From the NCBI GenBank assembly GCA_027323595.1, contig DAHWBL010000215.1:1-5940 (forward strand): a DNA stretch of 5,940 bases, read 5' to 3'. Source of the DNA: Acetobacteraceae bacterium (GTDB taxonomy: Bacteria; Pseudomonadota; Alphaproteobacteria; Acetobacterales; Acetobacteraceae). Under the pieces are notes generated by a model, which worked only from the letters and a program-made list of their open reading frames with translations, was not told the origin of the DNA and did no database searches. A program made the position numbers and the translations under genes. This document shows positions 1-5,940 of this stretch, one piece after another; the stretch's first letter is position 1; each line of letters begins with the position of its first letter.

Positions 1-198
1 CGCCCCGCACGGCGCGGCGGGGTGGCACGCATGATCGGCAGCGGGGTCGCCGCCGGCTTCTCGCTGTTCGTGGTCTCCAAGGTCGCCGAGGAATTCGGCA
101 ATTCGGGCGCGCTGCCGCCGCTGCTCGCCGCCTGGGCGCCGGCCGCCTCGGGGCTGATGATGGCGCTGGCGCTGCTGTTGCATCTCGAAGATGGCTAG
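1..198 (+). CDS. lptG: LptG, LPS export permease, C-terminal fragment
   Basis: The first 65 codons in frame 1 are the end of a gene that begins before the window and stops at TAG 196-198. LptG is one of the two inner-membrane subunits (with LptF) of the LptB2FG ABC transporter, which extracts lipopolysaccharide from the inner membrane and passes it to the LptC-LptA-LptD bridge. The fragment shows the typical LptG ending: an RxGG stretch, then IGSGVAAGFSLFVVSKV (a membrane helix), an FGNSGALPPLLAAW loop, a last hydrophobic helix and the terminal LLHLEDG. These features separate it from most other permeases; LptF is the main alternative and usually lacks this LEDG-type ending. The next gene, lptD, starts 39 bases later and acts in the same pathway, which supports the call. 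The N-terminal helices and periplasmic jellyroll lie outside the window. Confidence 0.88.
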   Translation, partial: RPARRGGVARMIGSGVAAGFSLFVVSKVAEEFGNSGALPPLLAAWAPAASGLMMALALLLHLEDG

Positions 199-219
199 AG
201 ACAGAATGGCGCTCGCAAT

Positions 220-228
220 GGTGGGTGA
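220..228 (+). promoter_or_regulatory. weak ribosome binding site of lptD
   Basis: The purine-rich run GGTGGGTGA ends nine bases before the ATG at 238. It is only a partial match to a Shine-Dalgarno sequence, but its spacing fits the ATG at 238 better than the in-frame ATG at 247 (18 bases). It therefore favours the longer start. The remaining 39-base gap between lptG and lptD shows no obvious promoter or terminator. Confidence 0.4.
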
Positions 229-237
229 ATCGCGCGG

Positions 238-2469
238 ATGCGTTGCATGGCCCTGACCCGCTGGTTGCTCGCCGCGCTGGTTCTGCTCGGCCTGTGCGCC
301 GGCGGCGCGCGCGCGCAAAACACCGTCCGGCTGGACCCTGCCGCCGCCCAGCCCGCCAGCGCCGACGAGCCGGTCACCTTCAGCGCCGACACCGTCACCT
401 ATGACCGCGCCAACGACATCATCGAGGCGACCGGCCATGTGCAGGCCTGGCAGAATCAGCACACGCTCTATGCCGACGCCGTCCGCTTCGACCGCAACAC
501 CAACGTCGCCGACGCGCAGGGCCATGTCGTGCTGGTGCAGCCCGACGGACAGGTGATGTTCGCCGACTATGCCGAGCTCACCGGCGGCATGCGCGACGCG
601 GTGATCAAGGGGCTGCGCGCCCAGCTCGCCGAGAACGGCAAAGTGGCGGCCAACGGCGGCCGCCGCTTCGCCGGCAGCGACGCCGGGCAGATCAGCGAAA
701 TGACCCGCGCCGTCTACACCACCTGCGATCTGTGCAAGCAGGACCCCAACCAGCCGCCGCTGTGGCAGATCCGCGCCCGCTCGGTGGTCGAGGATTCCGA
801 GCATCACCGGCTCGAATTCAACGATGCCTTCGTCGATCTGTTCGGCGTGCCGATCGGATATTTTCCTTATTTCTACACGATCGACCCCACCATCAGCCGC
901 GGCGACGGGTTCCTCATGCCGGCCATCGGCACCGCCACCCACATCGGCGCCTTCTGGTCACAGCCCTACTACATGGTGCTCGACGGACAGTCCGACCTCA
1001 CGCTCTCGCCCACCCTTACCTCCAACCAGGGGGTGCAGCTCGGCGCCGAATATCGCCGCATGTTCAACGACGGCCAGACCACCATCGACGGCGCGCTCGC
1101 CAACGATTACGGCACCTCGGGCTATCTGTTCGCCAAGGGCCAGTTCAACTACAACGACACATGGCGCTACGGATTTGACATCAACGTCGCCAGCTCATCG
1201 AACTATCTGCGCGACTACCGGGTGCCCACCGACAACGAGGCGTTCCTGCAAAGCTCGCTCTACGCCGAGGGCTTCGGCCAGGGCAGCTACGCGCGCGCCG
1301 ACACCATCTCGTTCCAGGGCCTGACCAACCAGGTCGTCAGCACCGCCCTGCCGCTGGTGCTGCCGCGTTTCCAGTACAGCTTCTTCAGCGAGCCCGACGC
1401 GCTCGGCGGGCGCTTCAACATCAGCTCGGATTCCTACAACATCTACCGCTCCGAAGGCACCCGCACCCAGCGCAGCGCGCTGGTCGGCACCTATGAGCTG
1501 CCGTTCAACGACACCCTCGGCGGGCTGTGGAAATTCTCCCTGCACGGCACCGCCGCCGCCTATGAGGCGCAGGGGCTCAACCTCGCGCCGAACTATTCGC
1601 CGATCGCCAACGCCACCGCCATGACCGCGCTGCCGCAAGGCGCGCTGGAATGGCGCATGCCGTTCGCCCGCGCCGACACCGCCACCGGGCGCCAGGTGAT
1701 CGAGCCGATCCTGCAGCTGATGGTCACCCCCAACGTCGGCGGCTCGATGTACAACCGCATCCCCAACGAGGACAGTCTCGATCTGCAATTCACCGACGAG
1801 AACCTGTTCGCCTGGAACCGCTACCCCGGCATCGACCGCCAGCAGGGCGGCACGCGGATCAACGCCGGGCTGCACACCGCCTGGTATTTCCCCAATGGCG
1901 GCATGCTCGACGCGATGTTCGGCGACAGCTACCAGTTCCAGAAGGATCCGAGCATGCCGACCGGCTCGGGCCTCACCGACTACCAGTCCGACTATGTCGG
2001 GCGCATCACCCTCGCGCCCACCAACTGGATCGATTTCACCGGCCGCGGACGGTTCGACCACGTGAACGGCACGCTGCGCTACGCCGAGGCGATCTCGGGC
2101 GTCGGCGACGCCGCGCTGCGGGTCAATGTCGGCTATATCTACACCACCACCGACCCCTTCACCCTGTATGATTTCCCCCCCGTCGCCGGCACCTACAACA
2201 ACATCTTCGCCTATCCGCGCAACGAGGCGCTGGTCTCCGCTTCGACCCGCTCGGACCCCTACAAGCTCACCGGCTACGCCCGCTACGACGTGCAGAACCA
2301 GTCGCTGGTGGAGACCGGGGCCACGGTGTCGTGGGAGAACGAGTGCATGATCGTTTCCTTCAACGCCTACCGGCGGTATACCTCGATCAACGGGGACAGC
2401 GGCGCCGAGGCGTTCCTGTTCCAGGTCACCCTCAAGACCGTCGGCCAGTTCGGCTTCCACGCCTTCTGA
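238..2469 (+). CDS. lptD: LptD, outer-membrane LPS assembly protein
   Basis: This 743-residue protein is the beta-barrel that, with the lipoprotein LptE in the species where that partner is known, inserts lipopolysaccharide into the outer leaflet of the outer membrane. A Sec signal peptide (about 1-26, cleavage after ARA) is followed by an OstA/LptA-like jellyroll at about 45-160. Next comes the conserved segment 160-225, with CDLC at 163-166, PPLWQIRAR, and FGVPIGYFPYF ahead of a DPTISR loop. The rest, about 230-743, is the barrel, with alternating aromatic and polar strands, ending in a C-terminal Phe (GFHAF) as expected for a BAM substrate. The mature protein has three cysteines: C163, C166 and C703. 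The family's disulfide pattern in E. coli uses four. An ATG at 247 is a possible alternative start and leaves a working signal peptide. The SurA gene that follows encodes a chaperone known to assist LptD folding. Confidence 0.95.
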   Translation: MRCMALTRWLLAALVLLGLCAGGARAQNTVRLDPAAAQPASADEPVTFSADTVTYDRANDIIEATGHVQAWQNQHTLYADAVRFDRNTNVADAQGHVVLVQPDGQVMFADYAELTGGMRDAVIKGLRAQLAENGKVAANGGRRFAGSDAGQISEMTRAVYTTCDLCKQDPNQPPLWQIRARSVVEDSEHHRLEFNDAFVDLFGVPIGYFPYFYTIDPTISRGDGFLMPAIGTATHIGAFWSQPYYMVLDGQSDLTLSPTLTSNQGVQLGAEYRRMFNDGQTTIDGALANDYGTSGYLFAKGQFNYNDTWRYGFDINVASSSNYLRDYRVPTDNEAFLQSSLYAEGFGQGSYARADTISFQGLTNQVVSTALPLVLPRFQYSFFSEPDALGGRFNISSDSYNIYRSEGTRTQRSALVGTYELPFNDTLGGLWKFSLHGTAAAYEAQGLNLAPNYSPIANATAMTALPQGALEWRMPFARADTATGRQVIEPILQLMVTPNVGGSMYNRIPNEDSLDLQFTDENLFAWNRYPGIDRQQGGTRINAGLHTAWYFPNGGMLDAMFGDSYQFQKDPSMPTGSGLTDYQSDYVGRITLAPTNWIDFTGRGRFDHVNGTLRYAEAISGVGDAALRVNVGYIYTTTDPFTLYDFPPVAGTYNNIFAYPRNEALVSASTRSDPYKLTGYARYDVQNQSLVETGATVSWENECMIVSFNAYRRYTSINGDSGAEAFLFQVTLKTVGQFGFHAF

Positions 2470-2502
2470 CCACCGCCCGCCAACCGCCCATATCGACCCG
2501 CC

Positions 2503-2507
2503 AGGAG
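2503..2507 (+). promoter_or_regulatory. ribosome binding site of surA
   Basis: AGGAG lies 14 bases ahead of the surA ATG at 2522. This is a good Shine-Dalgarno core at slightly long spacing. It is the only such motif in the 52-base gap between lptD and surA, and it supports the ATG at 2522. I saw no clear hairpin-plus-T-run terminator in this gap, which agrees with co-transcription. Confidence 0.6.
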
Positions 2508-2521
2508 AGTTCGCCTCAGCC

Positions 2522-3916
2522 ATGCGCACACGTCGCCCGACCCATCCGGTCCTGCTCGCCTGCCTCGCCATCCTGGCCGCGGCACCCGCGGCCCGCGCGG
2601 CACCGCCGGGCGGCCCCGCCGACCCGCTCGCGCCCGCGCGCCAGGCCCCGGTGGCCGGCAAGCGCCTGCCCGCCGCCACCCCCGCGCCCACCCTCAAGCC
2701 CTCGGCGGTGCCGCCGATCAACGCCATCGTCGCGGTGGTCGACGGCTCGGTGATCAGCCAGGACGATGTCGACAACCGCGAACATCTGTTCGCCCTGTCC
2801 ACCGGGCTGAAACTCACCCCCGAGATCAGCGACCATCTCACGCCACAGATCACCCGGTCGCTGATCGACGAAAAACTGCAATTGCAGGAGATGCAGCGCC
2901 GCAAGATCGTCGTCTCCGACGCCGAGATCGCCAGCGCCATCGCCGAGATCGAGCAGCACAACAACATGGCCAACGGCGCGCTGCGCGCCAATCTCAAGGG
3001 CCAGGGCGTGGCGCTGCGCACCCTGATCGACCAGTTGCGCGTGCAGCTCGGCTGGGTGCGGGTGATCCGCGAGCAGCTCGGCGCCGCCGCCGAGGTCAAG
3101 GACGCCGACGTCGATGACCGGCTGGCGCGGCTCAAGGCGCGGATCGGCCAGCCCGAATACCGCATCGGCCAGATCTTCATCCCGGTCGATCAGCCCAGCC
3201 AGGACGCCGACGCCCGCCGCTTCAGCGACATCGTCGTCTCGCAATTGCGCGGCGGCGCCGCCTTCGCCATCGTCGCCGCCCAGTTCAGCAGCGGCCGCAA
3301 CGCGCTCGAGGGCGGCGATCAGGGCTGGGTGCGCCCCGACCAGCTCGACGCCCAGATCGCCTCCCTGGTCACCGAAATGCCGGTCGGCGCGATCAGCAAC
3401 GCGGTCAAGGTCGCCGGCGGCTACGAGGTGGTGACGCTGCGCGCCAAGCGCGAAATCGGCCACGACACCGCGCTGATCGCCCATCTGCGGCAGTTCTTCA
3501 TCCCGTTCACCTCGCCGCTCAACCCCAGCGCCCCCACCCCCCAGCAGCAGCAGGCGCTGGCCAAGGCGCAGGCGCTGTCCAGCACCGCCAAAAGCTGCGC
3601 GGACGTGGAGGCGGCGAACAAGGCCGCCGGCGAAACCCGCCCGTCCGATCCCGGCGAGGTGCACATGGAGCGCCTCAACCCGCCGCAACTGCGCGCCATG
3701 CTGACCGAGCTGCCGATCGGCAAACCCACCCAGCCGCTGCCCGCGCTCGATGGCATCACCGTGCTGATGGTCTGCTCGCGCGACGAGGTGAACGACGCCG
3801 CCCCGCCGCGCCAGGAGCTGGTCACGCAGATCATCAACGAGCGCGCCGAGCTCGCCTCGCGCCAGTTGCTGGACGATCTGCGCCGCCGCGCCCTGATCGA
3901 GCGGCGCAGCTCCTGA
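2522..3916 (+). CDS. surA: SurA, periplasmic chaperone / parvulin peptidyl-prolyl isomerase
   Basis: This 464-residue protein is a periplasmic chaperone that carries unfolded outer-membrane proteins to the BAM complex. A signal peptide (about 1-26, AxA site at APAARA) is followed by a Pro/Ala-rich linker (27-64). The SurA N-domain covers about 65-205 (INAIVAVVDGSVISQDDV, then SLIDEKLQLQEM). A first parvulin domain spans about 212-312 (EYRIGQIFI, the GGDQGWVRPDQL loop, GGYEVVTLRAKRE). A diverged second PPIase-like unit spans about 321-425 (HLRQFFIPF onward) and contains C359 and C418, which might form a disulfide. E. coli SurA is 428 residues, so the extra length here lies mainly in the linker. 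The gene sits 52 bases after lptD, and its TGA overlaps the likely rsmA start. No pdxA gene follows it, unlike in E. coli. Confidence 0.92.
   Translation: MRTRRPTHPVLLACLAILAAAPAARAAPPGGPADPLAPARQAPVAGKRLPAATPAPTLKPSAVPPINAIVAVVDGSVISQDDVDNREHLFALSTGLKLTPEISDHLTPQITRSLIDEKLQLQEMQRRKIVVSDAEIASAIAEIEQHNNMANGALRANLKGQGVALRTLIDQLRVQLGWVRVIREQLGAAAEVKDADVDDRLARLKARIGQPEYRIGQIFIPVDQPSQDADARRFSDIVVSQLRGGAAFAIVAAQFSSGRNALEGGDQGWVRPDQLDAQIASLVTEMPVGAISNAVKVAGGYEVVTLRAKREIGHDTALIAHLRQFFIPFTSPLNPSAPTPQQQQALAKAQALSSTAKSCADVEAANKAAGETRPSDPGEVHMERLNPPQLRAMLTELPIGKPTQPLPALDGITVLMVCSRDEVNDAAPPRQELVTQIINERAELASRQLLDDLRRRALIERRSS
3913..3916 (+). other. CTGA stop/start overlap between surA and rsmA
   Basis: The surA stop TGA (3914-3916) overlaps a CTG (3913-3915) that opens the rsmA frame. 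This has the same geometry as the common ATGA overlap, in which ribosomes finishing the first gene restart on the second. The sequence upstream holds only a weak GAG and no good Shine-Dalgarno motif, so translational coupling is inferred from the geometry alone. Confidence 0.55.
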
Positions 3917-4743
3917 CACCAGCGCCCGCGCGCCCGCCCGAGCGAGCGCCACTGCGCGAGGTCATCGCGCGGCACGGGCTCGACGCGCGGCGGTCGCTCG
4001 GCCAGCATTTCCTGCTCGACCCGACGATCTGCGCGCGCATCGCCGCCGCCGCCGGCCCGCTCGATGGGCGCCACATCATCGAGATCGGCCCCGGACCAGG
4101 CGGGCTCACCCGCGCCCTGCTCGACAGCGATGCCGCCGATATCGTCGCCATCGAGCTGGATCACCGCGCCATCGCCGCCCTCGCCGAGCTCGCCGTCACC
4201 GCCCCCGGACGGCTGCGGGTGATCGAGGCCGACGCGCGCCACCACGATGCCGCCGCCCTCGCGCCGCCACCACGCCAGATCATCGCCAACCTGCCCTACA
4301 ACGTCGCCACCCCGCTGCTGATCGGCTGGCTGCGCCGCGCCGCCGATTTCGAGCAGATGCTGCTGATGTTCCAGCTCGAAGTCGCCGAGCGCATCTGCGC
4401 GCCGGTCGCAAGCCCTGCCTATGGCCGGCTGTCGGTGCTGGCACAGGCGGTCTGCACCGCCGAGGTCGCGCTGCGCCTGCCCGCCGGCGCCTTCGTGCCG
4501 CCGCCAAAAGTGGATTCCGCGGTGGTACGCCTGCGCCCGCGCCCCGCGCCGCCCGCCCCCGACCTGCTGGCCAGGCTGGAGCGCGTCACCGCCGCCGCCT
4601 TCGGCCAGCGCCGCAAGATGCTGCGCGGCGCGCTGCGCGGCCTCGGCGGCACCGCCCTGCTGGACGCCGCCGCCATCGCCCCGGACCGGCGCGCCGAAAC
4701 CCTCAGCGTCGATGAATTTCTCGCGCTCGCCGCCCTGATCTGA
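3913..4743 (+). CDS. rsmA: RsmA/KsgA, 16S rRNA dimethyladenosine transferase (CTG start proposed)
   Basis: RsmA uses S-adenosylmethionine to dimethylate two adjacent adenosines in the 3'-terminal helix of 16S rRNA (A1518 and A1519 in E. coli) and serves as a late 30S assembly checkpoint. Counting from the proposed start, the 276 residues show SLGQHFLLD (28-36), SAM motif I EIGPGPGG (57-64), the acidic E81 after strand two, EADA (105-108), the catalytic NLPYN (126-130) and VPPPKVDSAVVRL (195-207). E. coli RsmA has 273 residues, so the length fits. There is no ATG, GTG or TTG in frame between the end of surA and a GTG at 4219, and starting at 4219 would remove the SAM site. CTG 3913 gives a natural N-terminus (MTPAPARPPERAPLREVIARHGL as spoken in two parts: TPAPARPPERA, then PLREVIARHGL). 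CTG 3952 is a shorter alternative. Function is secure; the start is inferred. Confidence 0.9.
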   Translation: MTPAPARPPERAPLREVIARHGLDARRSLGQHFLLDPTICARIAAAAGPLDGRHIIEIGPGPGGLTRALLDSDAADIVAIELDHRAIAALAELAVTAPGRLRVIEADARHHDAAALAPPPRQIIANLPYNVATPLLIGWLRRAADFEQMLLMFQLEVAERICAPVASPAYGRLSVLAQAVCTAEVALRLPAGAFVPPPKVDSAVVRLRPRPAPPAPDLLARLERVTAAAFGQRRKMLRGALRGLGGTALLDAAAIAPDRRAETLSVDEFLALAALI

Positions 4744-4746
4744 CGG

Positions 4747-5685
4747 TCAGGCCGCCCGGCACAGCTCCAGCGCGCCACGCCCGGCGATGGCGTACGGATT
4801 GGCGAGCGATTCCATCATTTCGAAATGATTATATTCGGTGCCGATGCGCAGCCGTACCGGCTTGCCCGCGGCGGCCACGGCGGCGGCGAAATCGCGACTC
4901 TGGCGCTGAAACTCCGGGGTCTCGCGGGTGCCGGTCATCAGCAGCAGCTTCGTGCGCAGCCGGTCGATGTGGCGTTGCGCGCTCAGCGCGGCCTCGCTCG
5001 CATCGTCGAACCGCACATAGGCCCCGCGCGCCGACAGCCGCGGGCCGGCCATGTCGTACATGCCGCTGATCAGCAGCGCCGAGGTGAACAGATCGGGTGC
5101 GGCGCCATACACGCCGCGCCAGTCGGTGGTCAGCGCCACCCCGGCCAGGTGCGCGCCCGACGAATGCGCCCCCAGCACCAGCCGGCGCGGCGCCGCGCCG
5201 AGGCGCGCGGGGGCACGCGCGCAGAACAGCGCCGCCCGACAGACCTGGTCCACGATCGGCGCCAGCAGCCCGCCGGTCGCCTCCACCCCGTCGAAGTCGA
5301 TTGCCGCGTAGGAAATGCCATGATCGAGAAACATCTCGGCGGGAAACATGTAGTTCGCCGCCGAGCCGGCATGCCAGGCACCGCCATGCACGAACACGAA
5401 CAGCGGCCCGCCGGGGCGTTTGGCCGGATAATACAAAATCCGCTCGATCGGCTTTGGTCCATAGGCGATCTCGCGCGGCGGACCGATGCGCCCCGCGAGA
5501 TCGGCGCTGGCCGCGGCGTAACGCGCCAGCAACTGCCGCGCGTTGGGCGCATAGACCGACTGGTCATAGGCGTCGTCGAGCTGCTTTTGGGTGTAGTCCA
5601 GATAGATTTTCTTCTCATCGTCCGCGCGCGCGCCGCTGGCGGACGCCAGCACCGCGAGCCCCGAAATCACCGCACGCCGATGCAT
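4747..5685 (-). CDS. exported alpha/beta hydrolase, kynurenine formamidase-like
   Basis: A predicted serine hydrolase of 312 residues. The start at 5685 is chosen because GAGAGGGG stands seven bases upstream and because it places a signal peptide at the N-terminus (HRRAVISGLAVL, AxA cleavage near residue 21). The arginine pair resembles a Tat signal, but Sec is equally possible. An ATG at 5733 would add 16 residues, overlap the upstream gene and bury the signal. The fold markers are the oxyanion motif HGGAW (100-104), the nucleophile region GAHSSGAHL with S175 the likely nucleophile (AxSxG form), ETPEFQRQS (255-263) in the acid position, and NHFEMMESL with H287. The last two blocks match animal arylformamidase (AFMID), where the acid is Asp; here Glu255 stands there. 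Export argues against a cytoplasmic role in tryptophan breakdown, so an esterase of unknown substrate is more likely. The gene ends three bases from the rsmA stop. Confidence 0.85.
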   Translation of the reverse strand: MHRRAVISGLAVLASASGARADDEKKIYLDYTQKQLDDAYDQSVYAPNARQLLARYAAASADLAGRIGPPREIAYGPKPIERILYYPAKRPGGPLFVFVHGGAWHAGSAANYMFPAEMFLDHGISYAAIDFDGVEATGGLLAPIVDQVCRAALFCARAPARLGAAPRRLVLGAHSSGAHLAGVALTTDWRGVYGAAPDLFTSALLISGMYDMAGPRLSARGAYVRFDDASEAALSAQRHIDRLRTKLLLMTGTRETPEFQRQSRDFAAAVAAAGKPVRLRIGTEYNHFEMMESLANPYAIAGRGALELCRAA

Positions 5686-5692
5686 CCGCGCG

Positions 5693-5700
5693 CCCCTCTC
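5693..5700 (-). promoter_or_regulatory. ribosome binding site of the hydrolase gene
   Basis: Read on the minus strand, GAGAGGGG ends seven bases before the ATG at 5685. It partly overlaps the TGA of the preceding gene (5701-5699). This is the strongest Shine-Dalgarno match in the window and decides the start of the hydrolase. The overlap of stop and binding site suggests the two genes are translated from one message. Confidence 0.7.
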
Positions 5701-5940
5701 AACCAAACAGGGCGACCACACCCGCGTCCGCATCCACCCAATAGCGCCCCTGCCCGATCAGATCGAGCATCAGCAGCCGGATGCCAGGTGGCAGCGACGC
5801 ATCGCCGTCGGTCCAGCGCTGCCCGCCGCCCCAGTCCTCCAGCCCGTGCCAGCCCTCGCCGAACAGCGCCGCGTCGGACAGATCGGCGTCATCGCCATCG
5901 ATCTGCGCGCGCGCCACGCACACACCCAGCGTGCGCGCAT
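5699..5940 (-). CDS. C-terminal fragment of an unassigned protein, possibly Hint-domain type
   Basis: An open frame enters from the right edge and runs 79 codons to TGA 5701-5699. A GTG at 5923 could be a start, but the frame stays open to the edge with similar composition, so this is more likely the tail of a longer gene. The fragment reads LGVCVARAQIDG, then an acidic stretch, GEGWHGLED, QRWTDGDASLPPGIRLLMLD, and GRYWVDADAGVVALFG. It has no transmembrane helix, and its short alternating strands look like a beta-rich domain. The pattern LGV-VA, GWH-E, RWTDG-A-LP, L-L, YW resembles, from memory, the tail of Hint (hedgehog/intein) domain proteins common in Acetobacteraceae. I cannot verify this, and no Hint catalytic motif is inside the window. 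It lies 13 bases upstream of the hydrolase start, in the same direction, and may share its message. Confidence 0.6.
   Translation of the reverse strand, partial: ARTLGVCVARAQIDGDDADLSDAALFGEGWHGLEDWGGGQRWTDGDASLPPGIRLLMLDLIGQGRYWVDADAGVVALFG

Noticed and set aside
3..22. A CCCCGC...GCGGGG inverted repeat at the left edge.
   Set aside because: It lies within the lptG coding sequence, has no following T-run, and short GC inverted repeats are common by chance at this base composition.
227..231. A GAATC (CcrM-type GANTC) site seven bases ahead of the lptD start.
   Set aside because: Several other GANTC sites occur inside genes in this window, so one near a start is not enough to suggest methylation control.
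2552..2563. A lipobox-like LLAC at residues 11-14 of SurA.
   Set aside because: The cysteine sits before most of the hydrophobic core, which continues after it to a clear AxA cleavage site. A lipoprotein signal would have the core ahead of the cysteine.
1195..3180. A 661-codon open frame on the minus strand opposite lptD and surA.
   Set aside because: It overlaps two well-supported genes, crosses their boundary and gives a low-complexity product rich in Arg, Gly, Ala and Val. Long antisense frames are expected where third positions are nearly all G or C and stop codons are rare.
2516..3952. A 478-codon minus-strand open frame covering surA.
   Set aside because: The product is a Gly/Ala/Asp-rich mirror of the surA codons with no recognisable domain, while surA has clear domains on the other strand.
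4219..4743. rsmA as a 174-residue protein starting at GTG 4219.
   Set aside because: This start drops the conserved SLGQHFLLD and SAM motif EIGPGPGG, both intact in the same frame just upstream. A truncated gene would not keep them.
4747..5733. Hydrolase start at the ATG at 5733.
   Set aside because: It would overlap the upstream gene by 35 bases, place 16 polar residues ahead of a good signal peptide and ignore the strong binding site at 5693-5700.

Overview
The window is a stretch of very GC-rich (strong G/C preference at third codon positions) Gram-negative chromosome, almost wholly coding. The protein sequences fit an alphaproteobacterium. The LptG C-terminus, the CxxC-type LptD and the RsmA N-terminus (REVIARHGL...SLGQHFLLD) all look alphaproteobacterial. 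A member of the Acetobacteraceae/Rhodospirillales is my best guess, but this rests on recollection of family sequences and not on a search.

Plus strand, 1-4743: a compact outer-membrane biogenesis cluster. It holds the end of lptG (inner-membrane LPS exporter subunit), lptD (outer-membrane LPS insertase), surA (periplasmic chaperone that escorts outer-membrane beta-barrels, LptD among its known clients) and rsmA/ksgA (16S rRNA dimethyladenosine transferase). Gaps are 39 and 52 bases, and the surA stop overlaps the proposed rsmA start, so the genes probably form one transcription unit. The enterobacterial order is lptD-surA-pdxA-rsmA; here pdxA is missing and surA abuts rsmA directly. rsmA has no in-frame ATG, GTG or TTG anywhere that would keep its N-terminal motifs. 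The best start is a CTG that overlaps the surA TGA as CTGA.

Minus strand, 5940-4747: a two-gene string running towards rsmA. First comes the C-terminal 79 codons of a protein entering from beyond the window, which I cannot assign firmly. Thirteen bases after its stop is a predicted exported alpha/beta hydrolase of the kynurenine-formamidase/esterase type. The hydrolase and rsmA converge tail to tail with only three bases between their stop codons.

I found no RNA genes, mobile elements, CRISPR arrays or long repeats, and there is no gene-free stretch over 300 bases. Nothing here amounts to a clearly new biological system. The points most worth checking are the CTG start of rsmA, the exported formamidase-like hydrolase, and the unassigned fragment at the right edge.
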